Assembly: GCA_964521865.1 (NCBI GenBank)
Contig: CAZFTJ010000009.1
Coordinates: 62,001-126,000 of the forward strand
Length of the DNA: 64,000 bases
Source of the DNA: CAYSRJ01 sp964521865
Lineage (GTDB): Bacteria; Spirochaetota; B62-G9; DRHN01
Reading direction: 5' to 3'
This document shows positions 7,468-17,159 of the stretch, piece by piece. Under the pieces are notes generated by a model. That model did no database searches, had not been told where the DNA came from, and worked only from the letters and a program-made list of their open reading frames with translations. Each line of letters begins with the position of its first letter. Within the stretch, counting starts at the first letter, position 1. Both the position numbers and the translations under genes were made by a program.

Positions 7468-8808
7468 ATGAGTACATTGGAATTATCAGAACATTTCAAG
7501 AGAAGGAACCCTTCTGCAATACGACTTGCTCAGATAGAGTTCATGAAGAGGACAGACCGGGTGAATCAGATGAATGTTGCCATAGGCAATGTCTCGCTTC
7601 CCATGCATCCTGCGATGATCCGGCGCATGTGCACTCTCGATGCACAGGAAAGTCCATTCAGGAACGGTGTGGTGAAATATACTGCCACAAGAGGGATGGA
7701 GGAAACGAGGCGTGCGTTTTCAAATATTATTGCATCGAGCGGCTTTGATACGAAGGACCTGCATGTACAGGTTACGGATGGAGGAAGCCAGGCAATGGAA
7801 CTGGTCATTCTTGGCGTGTGTGGACCTGCGGGGAGCAATCAAAAGCCGCTTCTTTTAATCGATCCTGCATACACGAATTATGGTCTGCTCGCTGCCAGGC
7901 TCGGCCGTGCGGTTGTCTGGGTACGGCGAAGTCTTCTCAATAGCGGAAGATTCGAACTTCCCGAATTCGGTGATATTGAGCGTATTGTTGAAAATGAAAG
8001 ACCGGGCGGAATTGTAGTAATCCCGTATGATAATCCAACGGGTAACTTTTATGATTCGTGCACAATGAAAAAAATTGCCAGGCTCTGTGTAAAATACAAC
8101 ATGTGGATGATAAGCGATGAAGCCTACCGCGAGCTTTTATACACGGAAAGTGATACCTCGAGTATATGGGGAATAACCGAAGACGCCGTTCCGGGTATAG
8201 AAGGGAGACGGATCAGCATAGAAACAGCATCAAAGATATGGAATGCCTGCGGTTTGCGTGTTGGCGCCCTTGTCACGGATAACGAGCTATTTCATGAAAA
8301 GGCGGTTGCAGAAAATACCGCAAACCTCTGCCCCAATGCAGTGGGCCAGTATATTTTCGGCTCAATTGCGAAGGAAAGCAGGGATGATCTGAACGAATGG
8401 TATAAAAGGCAGAGAGGGTACTATAAAACAGTGATTTCAACGGTGAATGAAGAGTTGAAGAAGCGCCTGCCTGGAATAGTCGTTTCAAACCCCGATGCAT
8501 CCATCTATTCCGTCATTGATGTGCGAAACATCGTGGTCACTGGGTTCGACGCCCGCGATTTTGTTCTGTACTGTGCCCGTGAGGGCAGGGTTGATATCGA
8601 CGGAGAAAAATGGACCCTGCTCATTGCTCCAATGGAAGGATTTTATAACACAGCCCCCGGAGAAAAAAATCCAGGGGTAACACAGATGCGTGTAGCATAC
8701 GTGCAACCTCCAGCAAAGATGAAACGTGTCCCCCTACTGTTCAGTATGCTTTTAAAACAATACGCTGAAAAAAGAGGGATTGAAATCGCTGAGGTTTTAC
8801 ATTCATAA
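7468..8808 (+). CDS. Class I/II aminotransferase (PLP-dependent)
   Basis: 446 residues. Fold-type I PLP enzyme: the glycine-rich contact is DGGSQAMEL near residue 108, the cofactor aspartate is in MISDEAYREL near 215, and the Schiff-base lysine is Lys256 in ETASKIWNACG. The usual SK.....G.R pattern is present as ASKIWNACGLRVG. The N-terminus (SEHFKRRNPSAIRLAQIEFMKR) resembles aspartate-type aminotransferases, but the substrate cannot be fixed from sequence. The ATG at 7468 has only a distant GAGG. It stands alone between divergent cysE and the convergent NifX-like gene. Confidence 0.85.
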   Translation: MSTLELSEHFKRRNPSAIRLAQIEFMKRTDRVNQMNVAIGNVSLPMHPAMIRRMCTLDAQESPFRNGVVKYTATRGMEETRRAFSNIIASSGFDTKDLHVQVTDGGSQAMELVILGVCGPAGSNQKPLLLIDPAYTNYGLLAARLGRAVVWVRRSLLNSGRFELPEFGDIERIVENERPGGIVVIPYDNPTGNFYDSCTMKKIARLCVKYNMWMISDEAYRELLYTESDTSSIWGITEDAVPGIEGRRISIETASKIWNACGLRVGALVTDNELFHEKAVAENTANLCPNAVGQYIFGSIAKESRDDLNEWYKRQRGYYKTVISTVNEELKKRLPGIVVSNPDASIYSVIDVRNIVVTGFDARDFVLYCAREGRVDIDGEKWTLLIAPMEGFYNTAPGEKNPGVTQMRVAYVQPPAKMKRVPLLFSMLLKQYAEKRGIEIAEVLHS

Positions 8809-8853
8809 TTCTTTCCTGATCCACGTCTTTTTTATGAAAGCGAATCAAGTGCA

Positions 8854-9228
8854 TCAGAACCGGCGTCGGCCGCGGCCGTGTCTGCCCCGCATTCTTGGGC
8901 CGAATCCCGGGGGAGGACCGGGGCAGAGATCTCCCGAGAGGTAGCGATTGAGCGCTTCGTCAATCGGCCCCGTTATACCGGGGATGACCTGTATGCCGAA
9001 CCCGGTGAGATAGCCCCAGAACATCCTCTCGATGCCGGCGCAGATAAGGACATTCATCCCTTCCTCCCGAAGTCTGCGCATTTTCAAAAGAGGCGGAATG
9101 CCGGACAGATCGAGCGTTTTTATCCGATCCACCTCTCTCCGGTCGATAACCGCAACGACAAACTCCTGTGCAATGCCGAGCCTAGGAGCGATTCGTTCTC
9201 CGAGTTTCGGGAGAGCTATTTTTTTCAT
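8854..9228 (-). CDS. NifX/NifB-like dinitrogenase cofactor-domain protein
   Basis: 124 residues. The fold is the Nitro_FeMo-Co family seen in NifX, NafY and the C-terminus of NifB: IALPKLGERIAPRLGIAQEFVVAVID at the start, the hinge IPPLLKMRRLREEGMNVLICAGIERMFWGYLTGFGIQVIPG, and a Gly/Arg/Pro-rich C-terminal tail. Stand-alone members are common and their role is mostly unknown; some bind metal clusters. Start at 9228 overlaps the stop of the sigma-54 activator by ATGA and is preceded by GAGGA, so the two proteins are translationally coupled. No nitrogenase genes occur in this window. The coupling suggests the small protein acts in the pathway switched by the activator. Confidence 0.75.
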   Translation of the reverse strand: MKKIALPKLGERIAPRLGIAQEFVVAVIDRREVDRIKTLDLSGIPPLLKMRRLREEGMNVLICAGIERMFWGYLTGFGIQVIPGITGPIDEALNRYLSGDLCPGPPPGFGPRMRGRHGRGRRRF

Positions 9229-10556
9229 CGGTCCTCGGTTAACAGGCCGTACTCTTTCATCTTTCGCCACAGGGTCGTCCTGTTTATCTTCAAAAATTCA
9301 GCGGCCTTCGATCTGTTTCCGTTGAATATCCTGAGTGTGTTCATGATCGCGGCCCTCTCCACTCCCTTCAGCCCGTCCATGCCCGCGGCGGAGTATGAAG
9401 CCGGACGCTTAAGCTCTTCAGGCAGGCTGTCGACATCGACATACCGGGTCTTCGACATCACGAACGCGTGCTCGATTATATTTTCAAGCTCCCTGATATT
9501 GCCGGGAAAATCGTGATTCATCAGTATGGAAAGCGCGTCTGCAGTTATGCCTTCAATATTTTTCCCCATAATGCTGTTGAACTTGTCGATGAAGACCTGG
9601 ACCAGAAGAGGTATGTCCTCTCTGCGCTCTTTGAGGGGAGGGAGCTCGATCTTTATGACATTGAGCCTGTAGTAGAGATCTTCCCTGAACGTTTCCTCTT
9701 CAACAAGCGCATGAAGGTCTCTGTTGGTTGCCGCGATGATTCTCACATCGACGTGCACCGGTTCGACACCTCCGAGCGGTTCGAATGTCTTTTCCTGAAT
9801 CACCCTGAGCAGTTTTACCTGGAGAGCCGGCGAGGTGTCTCCGATTTCATCGAAGAATATGGTGCCTCTGTCAGCAAGTGTGAACCTTCCCGGTTTGTTT
9901 GCGCCTGCATCCGTAAACGCGCCTTTTTTATACCCGAAGAGCTCCGATTCCAGCAGCGTGTCCGGCAGAGCTCCGCAGTTTACCGCAACAAACGGTCCGT
10001 TTTTTCGCCGTCCAGTGTTGTGAATGGCCCTGGCGAATACCTCTTTGCCGCTCCCGCTCGGTCCCTGAATGAGTACATTTGCATCCGATTCTGCAATATC
10101 CGGCAAAATATCGAAGATCTGCAGTATCTTGTGATTCTTGCTGAAGATATCCTCGTACTGATAGCTCTTAGCGACTTCCCTTCTCAGCTCCTCGATGATG
10201 CCAATATCTCTGAATGTTTCAATGCCGCCGGTTATTCTACCCTGCGCATCCCTGAGCACGCTGGTGCTCACAACAACAGGAACGATCCGCCCATCGCTGC
10301 TGAGAATATCGAGCGTCAGACCCACGGCCGGTTTACCGGTCGAAAGGGTTTGTTTCAGCGCGCAGTCGCTCTGACATATATTCGTCCTGAAAATTTCATA
10401 GCAGAAGGAGCCGATTGCCTCTTCGGGTGAAAAGCCGGTAATTACGGAAGCGGCCCTGTTGAAGGTGGTGATTCTGTACTCGAGGTCGGTTGTAAAGACC
10501 CCGCTGTCGATACTGTCCAGTATGGCGCTGTATACACGGCCGTCAATCTCGTTCAT
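9225..10556 (-). CDS. PAS-domain sigma-54-dependent transcription activator
   Basis: 443 residues. Residues 5-120 are a PAS sensor domain carrying three cysteines in the stretch CYEIFRTNICQSDC; residues 140-370 are the AAA+ sigma-54 activator domain with Walker A GPSGSGKE (165-172), Walker B GTIFFDEIG (231-239) and the sigma-54 contact loop at 212-217 reading GAFTDA where the consensus is GAFTGA; residues 400-440 are a Fis-type helix-turn-helix (NRSKAAEFLKINRTTLWRKM). The PAS cysteines suggest redox or metal sensing. The start has no clear ribosome site. It is first in a two-gene operon with the NifX-like gene. No -24/-12 promoter was found nearby, so its targets may lie elsewhere. Confidence 0.88.
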   Translation of the reverse strand: MNEIDGRVYSAILDSIDSGVFTTDLEYRITTFNRAASVITGFSPEEAIGSFCYEIFRTNICQSDCALKQTLSTGKPAVGLTLDILSSDGRIVPVVVSTSVLRDAQGRITGGIETFRDIGIIEELRREVAKSYQYEDIFSKNHKILQIFDILPDIAESDANVLIQGPSGSGKEVFARAIHNTGRRKNGPFVAVNCGALPDTLLESELFGYKKGAFTDAGANKPGRFTLADRGTIFFDEIGDTSPALQVKLLRVIQEKTFEPLGGVEPVHVDVRIIAATNRDLHALVEEETFREDLYYRLNVIKIELPPLKERREDIPLLVQVFIDKFNSIMGKNIEGITADALSILMNHDFPGNIRELENIIEHAFVMSKTRYVDVDSLPEELKRPASYSAAGMDGLKGVERAAIMNTLRIFNGNRSKAAEFLKINRTTLWRKMKEYGLLTEDR

Positions 10557-10673
10557 ACAAGTAAAAAAGTAACGACATGCTCTGATATTTGCAACTACAT
10601 TCTGGAGGGTACAAATTATCTTCTCTTTTCTTTATAATGGGTTATATAATATTTGGCAGATGAACGGAGATGA

Positions 10674-12806
10674 ATGATGAGTGGCAGGGAAGAGATACAG
10701 CAGAGGATTGCCTTCCTCGTTTCGGAGGTGAAAAGGCATCGGGAGCTCTATTACAAAAAGGCGGCTCCCGAGATATCCGACAGGGAGTACGACGTCCTGT
10801 TTGACGATCTTGCAGCTCTTGAAAAAAAGTATCCCGACCTTGCGCTGCCCGACAGTCCGACAAAGCGTGTGGGGTCCGATCTCGATAACGAGTTTCCTGA
10901 AATACGACATCCCTTTCCGATGCTCAGTCTCGACAAGGTGTATACTCCCCGGGAGCTGGAAAAATGGATCGACAAGATCGAGGGAGGGCGGAAGGTTTCG
11001 TTCGTGGTCGAAGAGAAGGTCGACGGCTCGACGATTGTGCTGCACTACGAAGAGGGAGTTCTCGTCCGTGCTGTCACACGGGGGGACGGTTTTACCGGAA
11101 ACGATATTACGGAAAACGTCAAGACGGTCCGCGATATTCCTCTCAGGCTCAGGGAACCGGTGACGTCGGTATTCAGGGGTGAAATCTATATTGCAAAGCC
11201 CGATTTCGAAAAGCTGAACAGGGAATACGACAACGTATATGCGAATCCGAGAAATTTTGCCGCAGGGAGCCTTCGGAGAAAAAAGAGCAGGGAGGTGGCT
11301 CAGATACCGCTCAGAGCCTTTGTGTATGAAGGACTTGCAGGCGAAGAGGGTATGAACGAGCACCTTCGCGTTTTACACAGGTTGAGCGAGCTTGGCTTTA
11401 CGGTGGGGACCGTTGGATTTTTCAAACGGATCAGCAGTGGAGGATTGAAAGGTCGTTCGGATGAAGGGCAGGGACTATCCGCAGAAGAGGAAAAATCAGG
11501 TCGATCGGCTGAGGCTTTCGGCGGGTACGAAAGAATCTTTCGTGCCCATCGGGACTGGCTGCATGGGAGTCTCGAGGCTATCGGGCCCTATATCGAAAAA
11601 AAACTTTCCGATCGGGAAAAACTACCCTATGAGATAGACGGACTGGTGGCCAAGGTGAACGAGTATCCGGTACGGGACGCGCTCGGGTATACCGCCCACC
11701 ACCCCCGGTGGGCCATGGCTTATAAGTTCGAAGCTCCTCAGGCCGTCTCGCAGATACTCAACATCGATGTACAGGTTGGCCGGACGGGAAGGATTACTCC
11801 GGTGGCCCGCATCAAGCCGGTCTGGATTTCAGGGAGCACGGTGAGTAATGTGACCCTTCACAATCAGGACTTCATTACCAGTCTCGATATCGCGGTGGGG
11901 GACACAGTTTCAGTAAGCAGGCGGGGCGATGTCATCCCGGCGGTCGAGGATGTGCTCGAGAAGAACGTTCGGGGCAACAAAGCCTTTCGGATGCCCGAGC
12001 GCTGTCCGGTGTGCAGTACCGGAATCGTTCAGGAGGGCGCTCATCATTTCTGCCCGAACGGGAAATGTCCTGCACGTGTATTTGGGCGGATCGTCTTCTT
12101 TACGGGCAGGGGACAGATGGATATCGAGAATCTTGGCGCTGAAACGGTCAAGAAATTGATTGACCTGAAGCTTATCCGGGATATTCCTGACATATATACG
12201 TTCGATGCAGCCCGCCTCCTCGATACGGAGGGCTTCGGCGAGAAGAAGGTGGAGCTTATCAGGGACGGCATTGAAATGAGCAAAGCCCGGCCATTCGAAA
12301 CCGTGCTTGCCTCCCTGGGGCTTGATGAGATCGGTCCGAAGGTCGTCGAGCTTCTCATCGATGCCGGGTACCGGTCGATAGATGAGATCGTTGCCGCGGC
12401 CGGGCGCGGCGACCCCGAAATCTTCAGCAGCATACAGGGTATAGGGCCGAAAACAGCGGAAAAAATAATCAACCAGCTTACCGATCCCCCGGTCATCGAC
12501 ACAATCGGTCGATTGAAAGAAGCTGGGTTGAAATTCTGCGTTTCAGAAAAGGAGGAAGAGGCGGCGCTGCCGAAGGCGTTCGAAGGCCAGGTCTGGTGCG
12601 TTACCGGCAGTTTCGAGCATTTCAAGCCGCGGGACAGGGCAATGGACGAGGTGAAAAAGAGGGGGGGGCGTGTTGTTTCTAATGTAACCGGAGCGCTTAC
12701 CCATCTTTTGGTGGGGGATAACCCCGGCAGCAAATTGCAAAAGGCAAAAAAACTGAATGCAGCCGTTGTTTACGAGAAGGAATTTCTTGAAATGCTTAAA
12801 AAATGA
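10674..12806 (+). CDS. ligA: NAD-dependent DNA ligase
   Basis: 710 residues; it seals nicks in DNA during replication and repair using NAD. Order: helical NMN-binding Ia domain (1-70), nucleotidyltransferase with the adenylated Lys115 in EEKVDGST, OB fold, a Cys4 zinc finger (CPVC...CPNGKCP near 445-465), helix-hairpin-helix repeats (EGFGEKKVE, DEIGPKVVE, QGIGPKTAEKI) and a C-terminal BRCT domain (GQVWCVTGSFEHFKPRDRA). The protein is about 40 residues longer than usual because of a charged, glycine-rich insertion near residues 255-285. ATG at 10674 is followed by another ATG at 10677; GGAGA upstream fits the second slightly better. A TATAAT at 10633-10638 may be its -10 box. Confidence 0.95.
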   Translation: MMSGREEIQQRIAFLVSEVKRHRELYYKKAAPEISDREYDVLFDDLAALEKKYPDLALPDSPTKRVGSDLDNEFPEIRHPFPMLSLDKVYTPRELEKWIDKIEGGRKVSFVVEEKVDGSTIVLHYEEGVLVRAVTRGDGFTGNDITENVKTVRDIPLRLREPVTSVFRGEIYIAKPDFEKLNREYDNVYANPRNFAAGSLRRKKSREVAQIPLRAFVYEGLAGEEGMNEHLRVLHRLSELGFTVGTVGFFKRISSGGLKGRSDEGQGLSAEEEKSGRSAEAFGGYERIFRAHRDWLHGSLEAIGPYIEKKLSDREKLPYEIDGLVAKVNEYPVRDALGYTAHHPRWAMAYKFEAPQAVSQILNIDVQVGRTGRITPVARIKPVWISGSTVSNVTLHNQDFITSLDIAVGDTVSVSRRGDVIPAVEDVLEKNVRGNKAFRMPERCPVCSTGIVQEGAHHFCPNGKCPARVFGRIVFFTGRGQMDIENLGAETVKKLIDLKLIRDIPDIYTFDAARLLDTEGFGEKKVELIRDGIEMSKARPFETVLASLGLDEIGPKVVELLIDAGYRSIDEIVAAAGRGDPEIFSSIQGIGPKTAEKIINQLTDPPVIDTIGRLKEAGLKFCVSEKEEEAALPKAFEGQVWCVTGSFEHFKPRDRAMDEVKKRGGRVVSNVTGALTHLLVGDNPGSKLQKAKKLNAAVVYEKEFLEMLKK

Positions 12807-12921
12807 TTTACCATAAGTTGCGGTTTTGACGCCAAACAACGTCGAGTGTATAAAGCCGCCTGTCGTGATCGAGGTGGATTACTTTCTCAAGCGTACGGAT
12901 TATCGTCATCTTCCGGTATTT

Positions 12922-13917
12922 TTAATCCGTGATCATAACCTTGATCGATTCATCTGCATTACTCTGGGCCTGAAACGCCTCCGCGGCATCTATGAGCGGG
13001 AATCTGTGCGATATGAGTATATCCCTGTCAACCTTTTTACTCGCAATCAGGTCCAGGGCCTCCCGCGTTTCGGATGCGTAGTACCCCATAGACCCGAGTA
13101 TCTGCATGTATTTAAATACTATCATGTTCGGGTCCACGGTAAACGTATCCTCGAAAATGGAGGCGATTATGACGGTGCCGTACTCAGGTTTGAGCACTTC
13201 AAAGCACTGACCGAGGGTAAGCGGTATGCCTGCGCAATCTATGGATATATCACAGCCGCCTGCGGTTTTTTCCTGATACCGCACGTAGTGCTCGCTTGTG
13301 AGCTCCTTTATCTTTTTTACCGCATCCTCTTCCCGGGCGCTGATAACCGCATCAGCGCCGATTTTTTCCGCTGTTTTCAATCTGGTTTCTGAAATATCGA
13401 CTGCAATGGTCTTTGCATTTGTGTTTGCCTTTACGATCTGGAGGTAGCCGAGGCCGATGATGCCCAGACCGAAAACGGCCGCGGTTTCACCGTTCTTCGG
13501 CTCCCGCAGGTGGAAGGAATGCATCGGATTGCAGAACGGCTCGAGCGTAGCCGCCGTTTCATAGGAGATTCCTTCCGGTATTTTAAAGAGGTTTTTCGAA
13601 CGGTCTCCATGTACTTCGATGTACTCGGCCATGCCTCCCTTGTTGTGTACGCTTGCCACCCGATCGCCGGTCTTGAAATCTTTTACCTTCTTGCCGGTTT
13701 TGACGATTTCACCGGTAAATTCATGTCCGATGATTCTGTAATTGTGGATTTCCTTTGTTGAGTCCTTTGTAAGAAGGTCCGAATTGTACACGTGCATGTC
13801 TGACCCGCAGATTCCGCACGCCTTCATTTTTATGAGAACACCGTTGTCTTCTACCTCAGGTTCTTTTACATCGACCACCCGAATGTCTTTCATTCCAAAA
13901 AATGCCGCAGCTTTCAT
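12922..13917 (-). CDS. Zinc-dependent medium-chain dehydrogenase (polyol/galactitol-phosphate type)
   Basis: 331 residues. Medium-chain dehydrogenase: catalytic zinc ligands in KACGICGSDMHVY and GHEFTGEI, an NAD-binding Rossmann motif in AAVFGLGIIGLGYLQIVKA. The four-cysteine structural zinc lobe of many family members is not evident. The closest pattern I recognise is galactitol-1-phosphate 5-dehydrogenase/sorbitol dehydrogenase, but the substrate is uncertain. I chose the ATG at 13917 (MKAAAFFG) because it has GGAG upstream and fits the family start; an in-frame ATG at 13953 would add 12 atypical residues. It is divergent from the class II aldolase, and both could serve polyol or deoxysugar breakdown. 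Confidence 0.85.
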   Translation of the reverse strand: MKAAAFFGMKDIRVVDVKEPEVEDNGVLIKMKACGICGSDMHVYNSDLLTKDSTKEIHNYRIIGHEFTGEIVKTGKKVKDFKTGDRVASVHNKGGMAEYIEVHGDRSKNLFKIPEGISYETAATLEPFCNPMHSFHLREPKNGETAAVFGLGIIGLGYLQIVKANTNAKTIAVDISETRLKTAEKIGADAVISAREEDAVKKIKELTSEHYVRYQEKTAGGCDISIDCAGIPLTLGQCFEVLKPEYGTVIIASIFEDTFTVDPNMIVFKYMQILGSMGYYASETREALDLIASKKVDRDILISHRFPLIDAAEAFQAQSNADESIKVMITD

Positions 13918-14050
13918 TTTTATGTCGCTCCTGTTTCGAAATAAGCACATCATATATGTAATATCAAATAGTTACCGTGTTAACCTTTTTTTATTATAAA
14001 TCCCTGAGTTTTTAATCCAGGCGCGTATTGGAGCTTGATGAGCTGTAGCG

Positions 14051-14080
14051 CCGGCAGTATATTGCATATAATGCCGCCCG
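14051..14080 (+). repeat. Imperfect palindrome ending in repeat-like ATAATGCCGCC
   Basis: GGCA, TATAT and ATATA, TGCC form a near-palindrome at 14053-14075, and the right side reads ATAATGCCGCCC, like the ends of the modular repeat family. It lies in the divergent control region of the dehydrogenase and aldolase genes. It may be a decayed repeat or an independent operator. Confidence 0.25.
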
Positions 14081-14179
14081 CAGGAGGTATGTTCTGTGCG
14101 ACGTGCTGGCGGCGTTTATATCCGCCCGGGAATTCACATCTGCGGTATTATCGGGAATTCCGGTAAAAAAGGGAGAGGC

Positions 14180-14902
14180 ATGGACTATCTCGAAAAATAT
14201 AGAAAAGAGGCCGATGATTTTCTGTGGGTATGCAGAATGCTCGGTGAGAGGGTGTACGTGACGAGCCATGGGGGGAATCTCTCACTGCGGCTTGAGGATA
14301 ACCTGCTTCTAATTACACCGACCAGGATGTACAAGGCCGATATCAGACCCGAAGATCTCGTATTTATAGATCTTGAGGGGAACGTTGTTGAGGGCATGAA
14401 AAAGCCGACGGGGGAGACCCCCATGTACCTCAATTTTTTCAGAGACCGTCCGGATGTACGCTCGGTGATACACTGCCACCCTCCCCACACCAATGCATTT
14501 GCGATTACAAAGGGGAAGAACTGGCTCATGCGTCCCGTATTTCCGGAAACGGTTCTGGAGGTCGGCCCCGTTCCGGTTGTGCCCTACGGCGAGCCGCTGA
14601 CGAAGCGCCTTGCCGATAATTTCAAGCCTTTTATGAAGCGTTACAATGCATTTATCATGGAGAGTCACGGCCTCGTGATTATATGCCCGGATGACATCGT
14701 AAGGGCATTTCAGCTTACCGATATTCTGGAAATGTCCTCAATTTCGATACTCCAGGCACTTGCAGTAGGCGAAATCAAGGAGATTTCAAAAGAAGATGTC
14801 GCCGCACTTGAAAACACGATGAGGACCAGGCACCTTCCCATGATCGGCAGCCCCGATGCCGGAAATTCTCTGGTCGATCTTTACTTCTCTGAGAATGCAT
14901 GA
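14180..14902 (+). CDS. Class II aldolase/adducin family protein (fuculose-phosphate aldolase-like)
   Basis: 240 residues. Zinc-dependent aldolase of the L-fuculose-1-phosphate family, which splits a sugar phosphate into DHAP and an aldehyde. Visible landmarks are the phosphate-binding SHGGNLSLR near residue 28, the metal histidines in IHCHPPHT near 95, the catalytic-type glutamate region ETVLEVGPVPVVPYG near 125 and the third metal histidine in MESHGLVI near 160. The ATG at 14180 follows GGGAGAGG; an upstream in-frame GTG at 14096 has no support. It ends 49 bp before the trehalose gene, on the same strand, so the two may be co-transcribed, though the pathways are unrelated. Confidence 0.85.
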   Translation: MDYLEKYRKEADDFLWVCRMLGERVYVTSHGGNLSLRLEDNLLLITPTRMYKADIRPEDLVFIDLEGNVVEGMKKPTGETPMYLNFFRDRPDVRSVIHCHPPHTNAFAITKGKNWLMRPVFPETVLEVGPVPVVPYGEPLTKRLADNFKPFMKRYNAFIMESHGLVIICPDDIVRAFQLTDILEMSSISILQALAVGEIKEISKEDVAALENTMRTRHLPMIGSPDAGNSLVDLYFSENA

Positions 14903-14951
14903 GCCCGAATCACCGAACAAAACCGGTCCTTGTTTAAATGTGAGGGAATAT

Positions 14952-17159
14952 ATGGATAACGCTGATACCCGGCGGTTGATCATTGTCTCGAACAGACTTC
15001 CCGTGACTGCTGAGAAGAAGAAGGGGGGGATTACATTCAAACAGAGTGTTGGCGGACTTGCGACGGGGCTGAACTCATTTTATCAATCGAAGAAGAGTCT
15101 CTGGATCGGGTGGTGCGGAATTGCGCGGGATTCTCTGAGCACGCAGAATCAGGAAGAGATATCGGCATCTCTCATGAGAGATTTTAAAAGTCTTCCGGTA
15201 TCCCTTTCCAGAAAGGACATCAAACTCTTTTATCACGGATTCAGCAACAGGACAATATGGCCGCTTTTTCATTATTTTCCCAATTACACGGTGTATGACA
15301 GAAATCTGTGGGAAGCATACGAAAGGGTGAATATCAAGTTCCGTGATGAAGTATTAAAAAGCGCAGGGTCCGAAGATACTATCTGGATTCATGACTACCA
15401 GCTTATGCTTTTGCCCAGGCTTATACGGGAAAGGCTTCCTGAAGCAGAAATCGGGTTCTTCCTGCACATCCCCTTCCCATCCTTCGAAATATTCCGCCTT
15501 TTCCCGTGGCGTGATGAAATCCTCAAAGGCCTGCTCGGATCGGATCTGATCGGGTTTCATACCTACGATTATGTTCGGCACTTTCTCAGCAGTGTGCGGC
15601 GTCTTCTGGGATACGATCATACCCTGGGCCAGCTTCTCATAGAAAACCGTATCGTAAAAGCCGAAGTGTTTCCCATGGGTATTGACTACGAGAGATATGC
15701 CCGGGCCGGGCAGACCCCGAAGGTAAAGAGGGAGGTTGCGAGGATCAAAAAGAGACTCGGCGGTCGAAAGACGATTATATCGATCGATCGCCTCGATTAC
15801 ACGAAAGGCATTTTACACAGGCTTGCGGCATTTGATCATTTTTTAAAAACAAATACCGGCTTTCTCGGCAATGTGACCCTTATACTGGTTGCGGTACCCT
15901 CACGAACCAGTGTCGAAACCTACGCACAGTTGAAAAAGGAGCTCGATGAGCAGGTAGGAAGGATAAACGGCAAGTACGGCACGATGAGCTGGATACCCGT
16001 GTGGTATCTGTATCGTTCCCTGCCGTTCAATACGCTCGTCTCTCTCTACAGTGTTGCTGATGCGGCACTTGTTACGCCGTTGAGAGACGGGATGAACCTG
16101 ATAGCAAAAGAGTACATTGCAGCGAGAGGCGACAGCGGCGGGGTTCTCATCCTGAGCGGTCTTGCGGGTGCCGTGCACGAGCTCAGTGAAGCGGTCGTAG
16201 TCAACCCCAACAACATAGAACAGGTTGCTTCCGCAATCGTGCAGGCTTTGCAGATGCCGCTCGAGGAACAGGTGGAACGGAACAGGGTAATGCAGTACAG
16301 GATCAGGCGCTACAATGTCGAAAGATGGGCGGAGGATTTTCTGGAGCGCCTCGAGGCTGTTCGCACCCAGCAGAAAGAGCTTTGTGTCAGAAAACTGACC
16401 CGCGCTGCACGGAAAAAACTGCTCTACGATTACTGCAAGGCTGAAACTCGTCTCCTGCTGCTTGATTATGACGGAACCCTTGTCAGATTTGTTGCGAAGC
16501 CGGAAAAGGCACGACCCGACAGCACACTTCTTTCAATTATCGGGAAACTCGCCGGGGACAAAAAAAACGAGGTGGTCATTATCAGCGGAAGAGACAGGGA
16601 AACGCTTAAAAGGTGGTTCGGAGACATACATGCAGATCTTGTTGCCGAACATGGCGTTTGGATCAGGGAAAAGGAAGGAGAGGAAATCGAAACGGAGGCC
16701 CTCAGGGAGGAGTGGAAGGAGGCGATCAGACCGATATTCGAACTGTATATGGACAGAACCCCCGGTTCTTTGATAGAAGAAAAGCGGTACTCGCTGGCAT
16801 GGCACTACCGGCTGGCGGATCCTGATCTTGCCTCTGTCCGCATTACGGAGCTCAGGGAGACTCTTCTCCATCTTACGGAAAATATGAACATCGGGCTGCT
16901 CGAAGGAAACAAGGTGATGGAGGTCAGAGCAGCCGGTGTTACCAAGGGCAGGGCGGCTATGCACTGGCTTTCCGGAACCGATTGGGATTTTATTGCCGCG
17001 CTCGGGGACGATGTCACTGATGAGGACACATTTGACGTGCTGCCTTCGGGGGCGTACTCCATCAAGATAGGGCTCGGGGCAACCAGGGCTCATTTCAGTG
17101 TGCTCGATGTTGACGACGCGAGGAATCTGCTTGCGGAAATTGCCGGGGAAAATATCTGA
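14952..17159 (+). CDS. otsAB: Trehalose-6-phosphate synthase/phosphatase fusion
   Basis: 735 residues joining both steps of trehalose synthesis. Residues 1-480 are a GT20 OtsA glucosyltransferase (IIVSNRLPVT at the start, then IWIHDYQLMLLPRL, HIPFPSFEIFR, SIDRLDYTKGI and LRDGMNLIAKEYIAAR). Residues 500-735 are a HAD-type OtsB phosphatase with the nucleophile in LLLDYDGTL near 505 and the later HAD motifs GDDVTDEDTF near 695. It makes trehalose-6-phosphate from UDP-glucose and glucose-6-phosphate, then removes the phosphate. ATG at 14952 follows GAGGGAAT. Its stop overlaps the start of galT by one base. Together with treT at 18426 the region holds two separate trehalose-forming routes. Confidence 0.93.
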   Translation: MDNADTRRLIIVSNRLPVTAEKKKGGITFKQSVGGLATGLNSFYQSKKSLWIGWCGIARDSLSTQNQEEISASLMRDFKSLPVSLSRKDIKLFYHGFSNRTIWPLFHYFPNYTVYDRNLWEAYERVNIKFRDEVLKSAGSEDTIWIHDYQLMLLPRLIRERLPEAEIGFFLHIPFPSFEIFRLFPWRDEILKGLLGSDLIGFHTYDYVRHFLSSVRRLLGYDHTLGQLLIENRIVKAEVFPMGIDYERYARAGQTPKVKREVARIKKRLGGRKTIISIDRLDYTKGILHRLAAFDHFLKTNTGFLGNVTLILVAVPSRTSVETYAQLKKELDEQVGRINGKYGTMSWIPVWYLYRSLPFNTLVSLYSVADAALVTPLRDGMNLIAKEYIAARGDSGGVLILSGLAGAVHELSEAVVVNPNNIEQVASAIVQALQMPLEEQVERNRVMQYRIRRYNVERWAEDFLERLEAVRTQQKELCVRKLTRAARKKLLYDYCKAETRLLLLDYDGTLVRFVAKPEKARPDSTLLSIIGKLAGDKKNEVVIISGRDRETLKRWFGDIHADLVAEHGVWIREKEGEEIETEALREEWKEAIRPIFELYMDRTPGSLIEEKRYSLAWHYRLADPDLASVRITELRETLLHLTENMNIGLLEGNKVMEVRAAGVTKGRAAMHWLSGTDWDFIAALGDDVTDEDTFDVLPSGAYSIKIGLGATRAHFSVLDVDDARNLLAEIAGENI

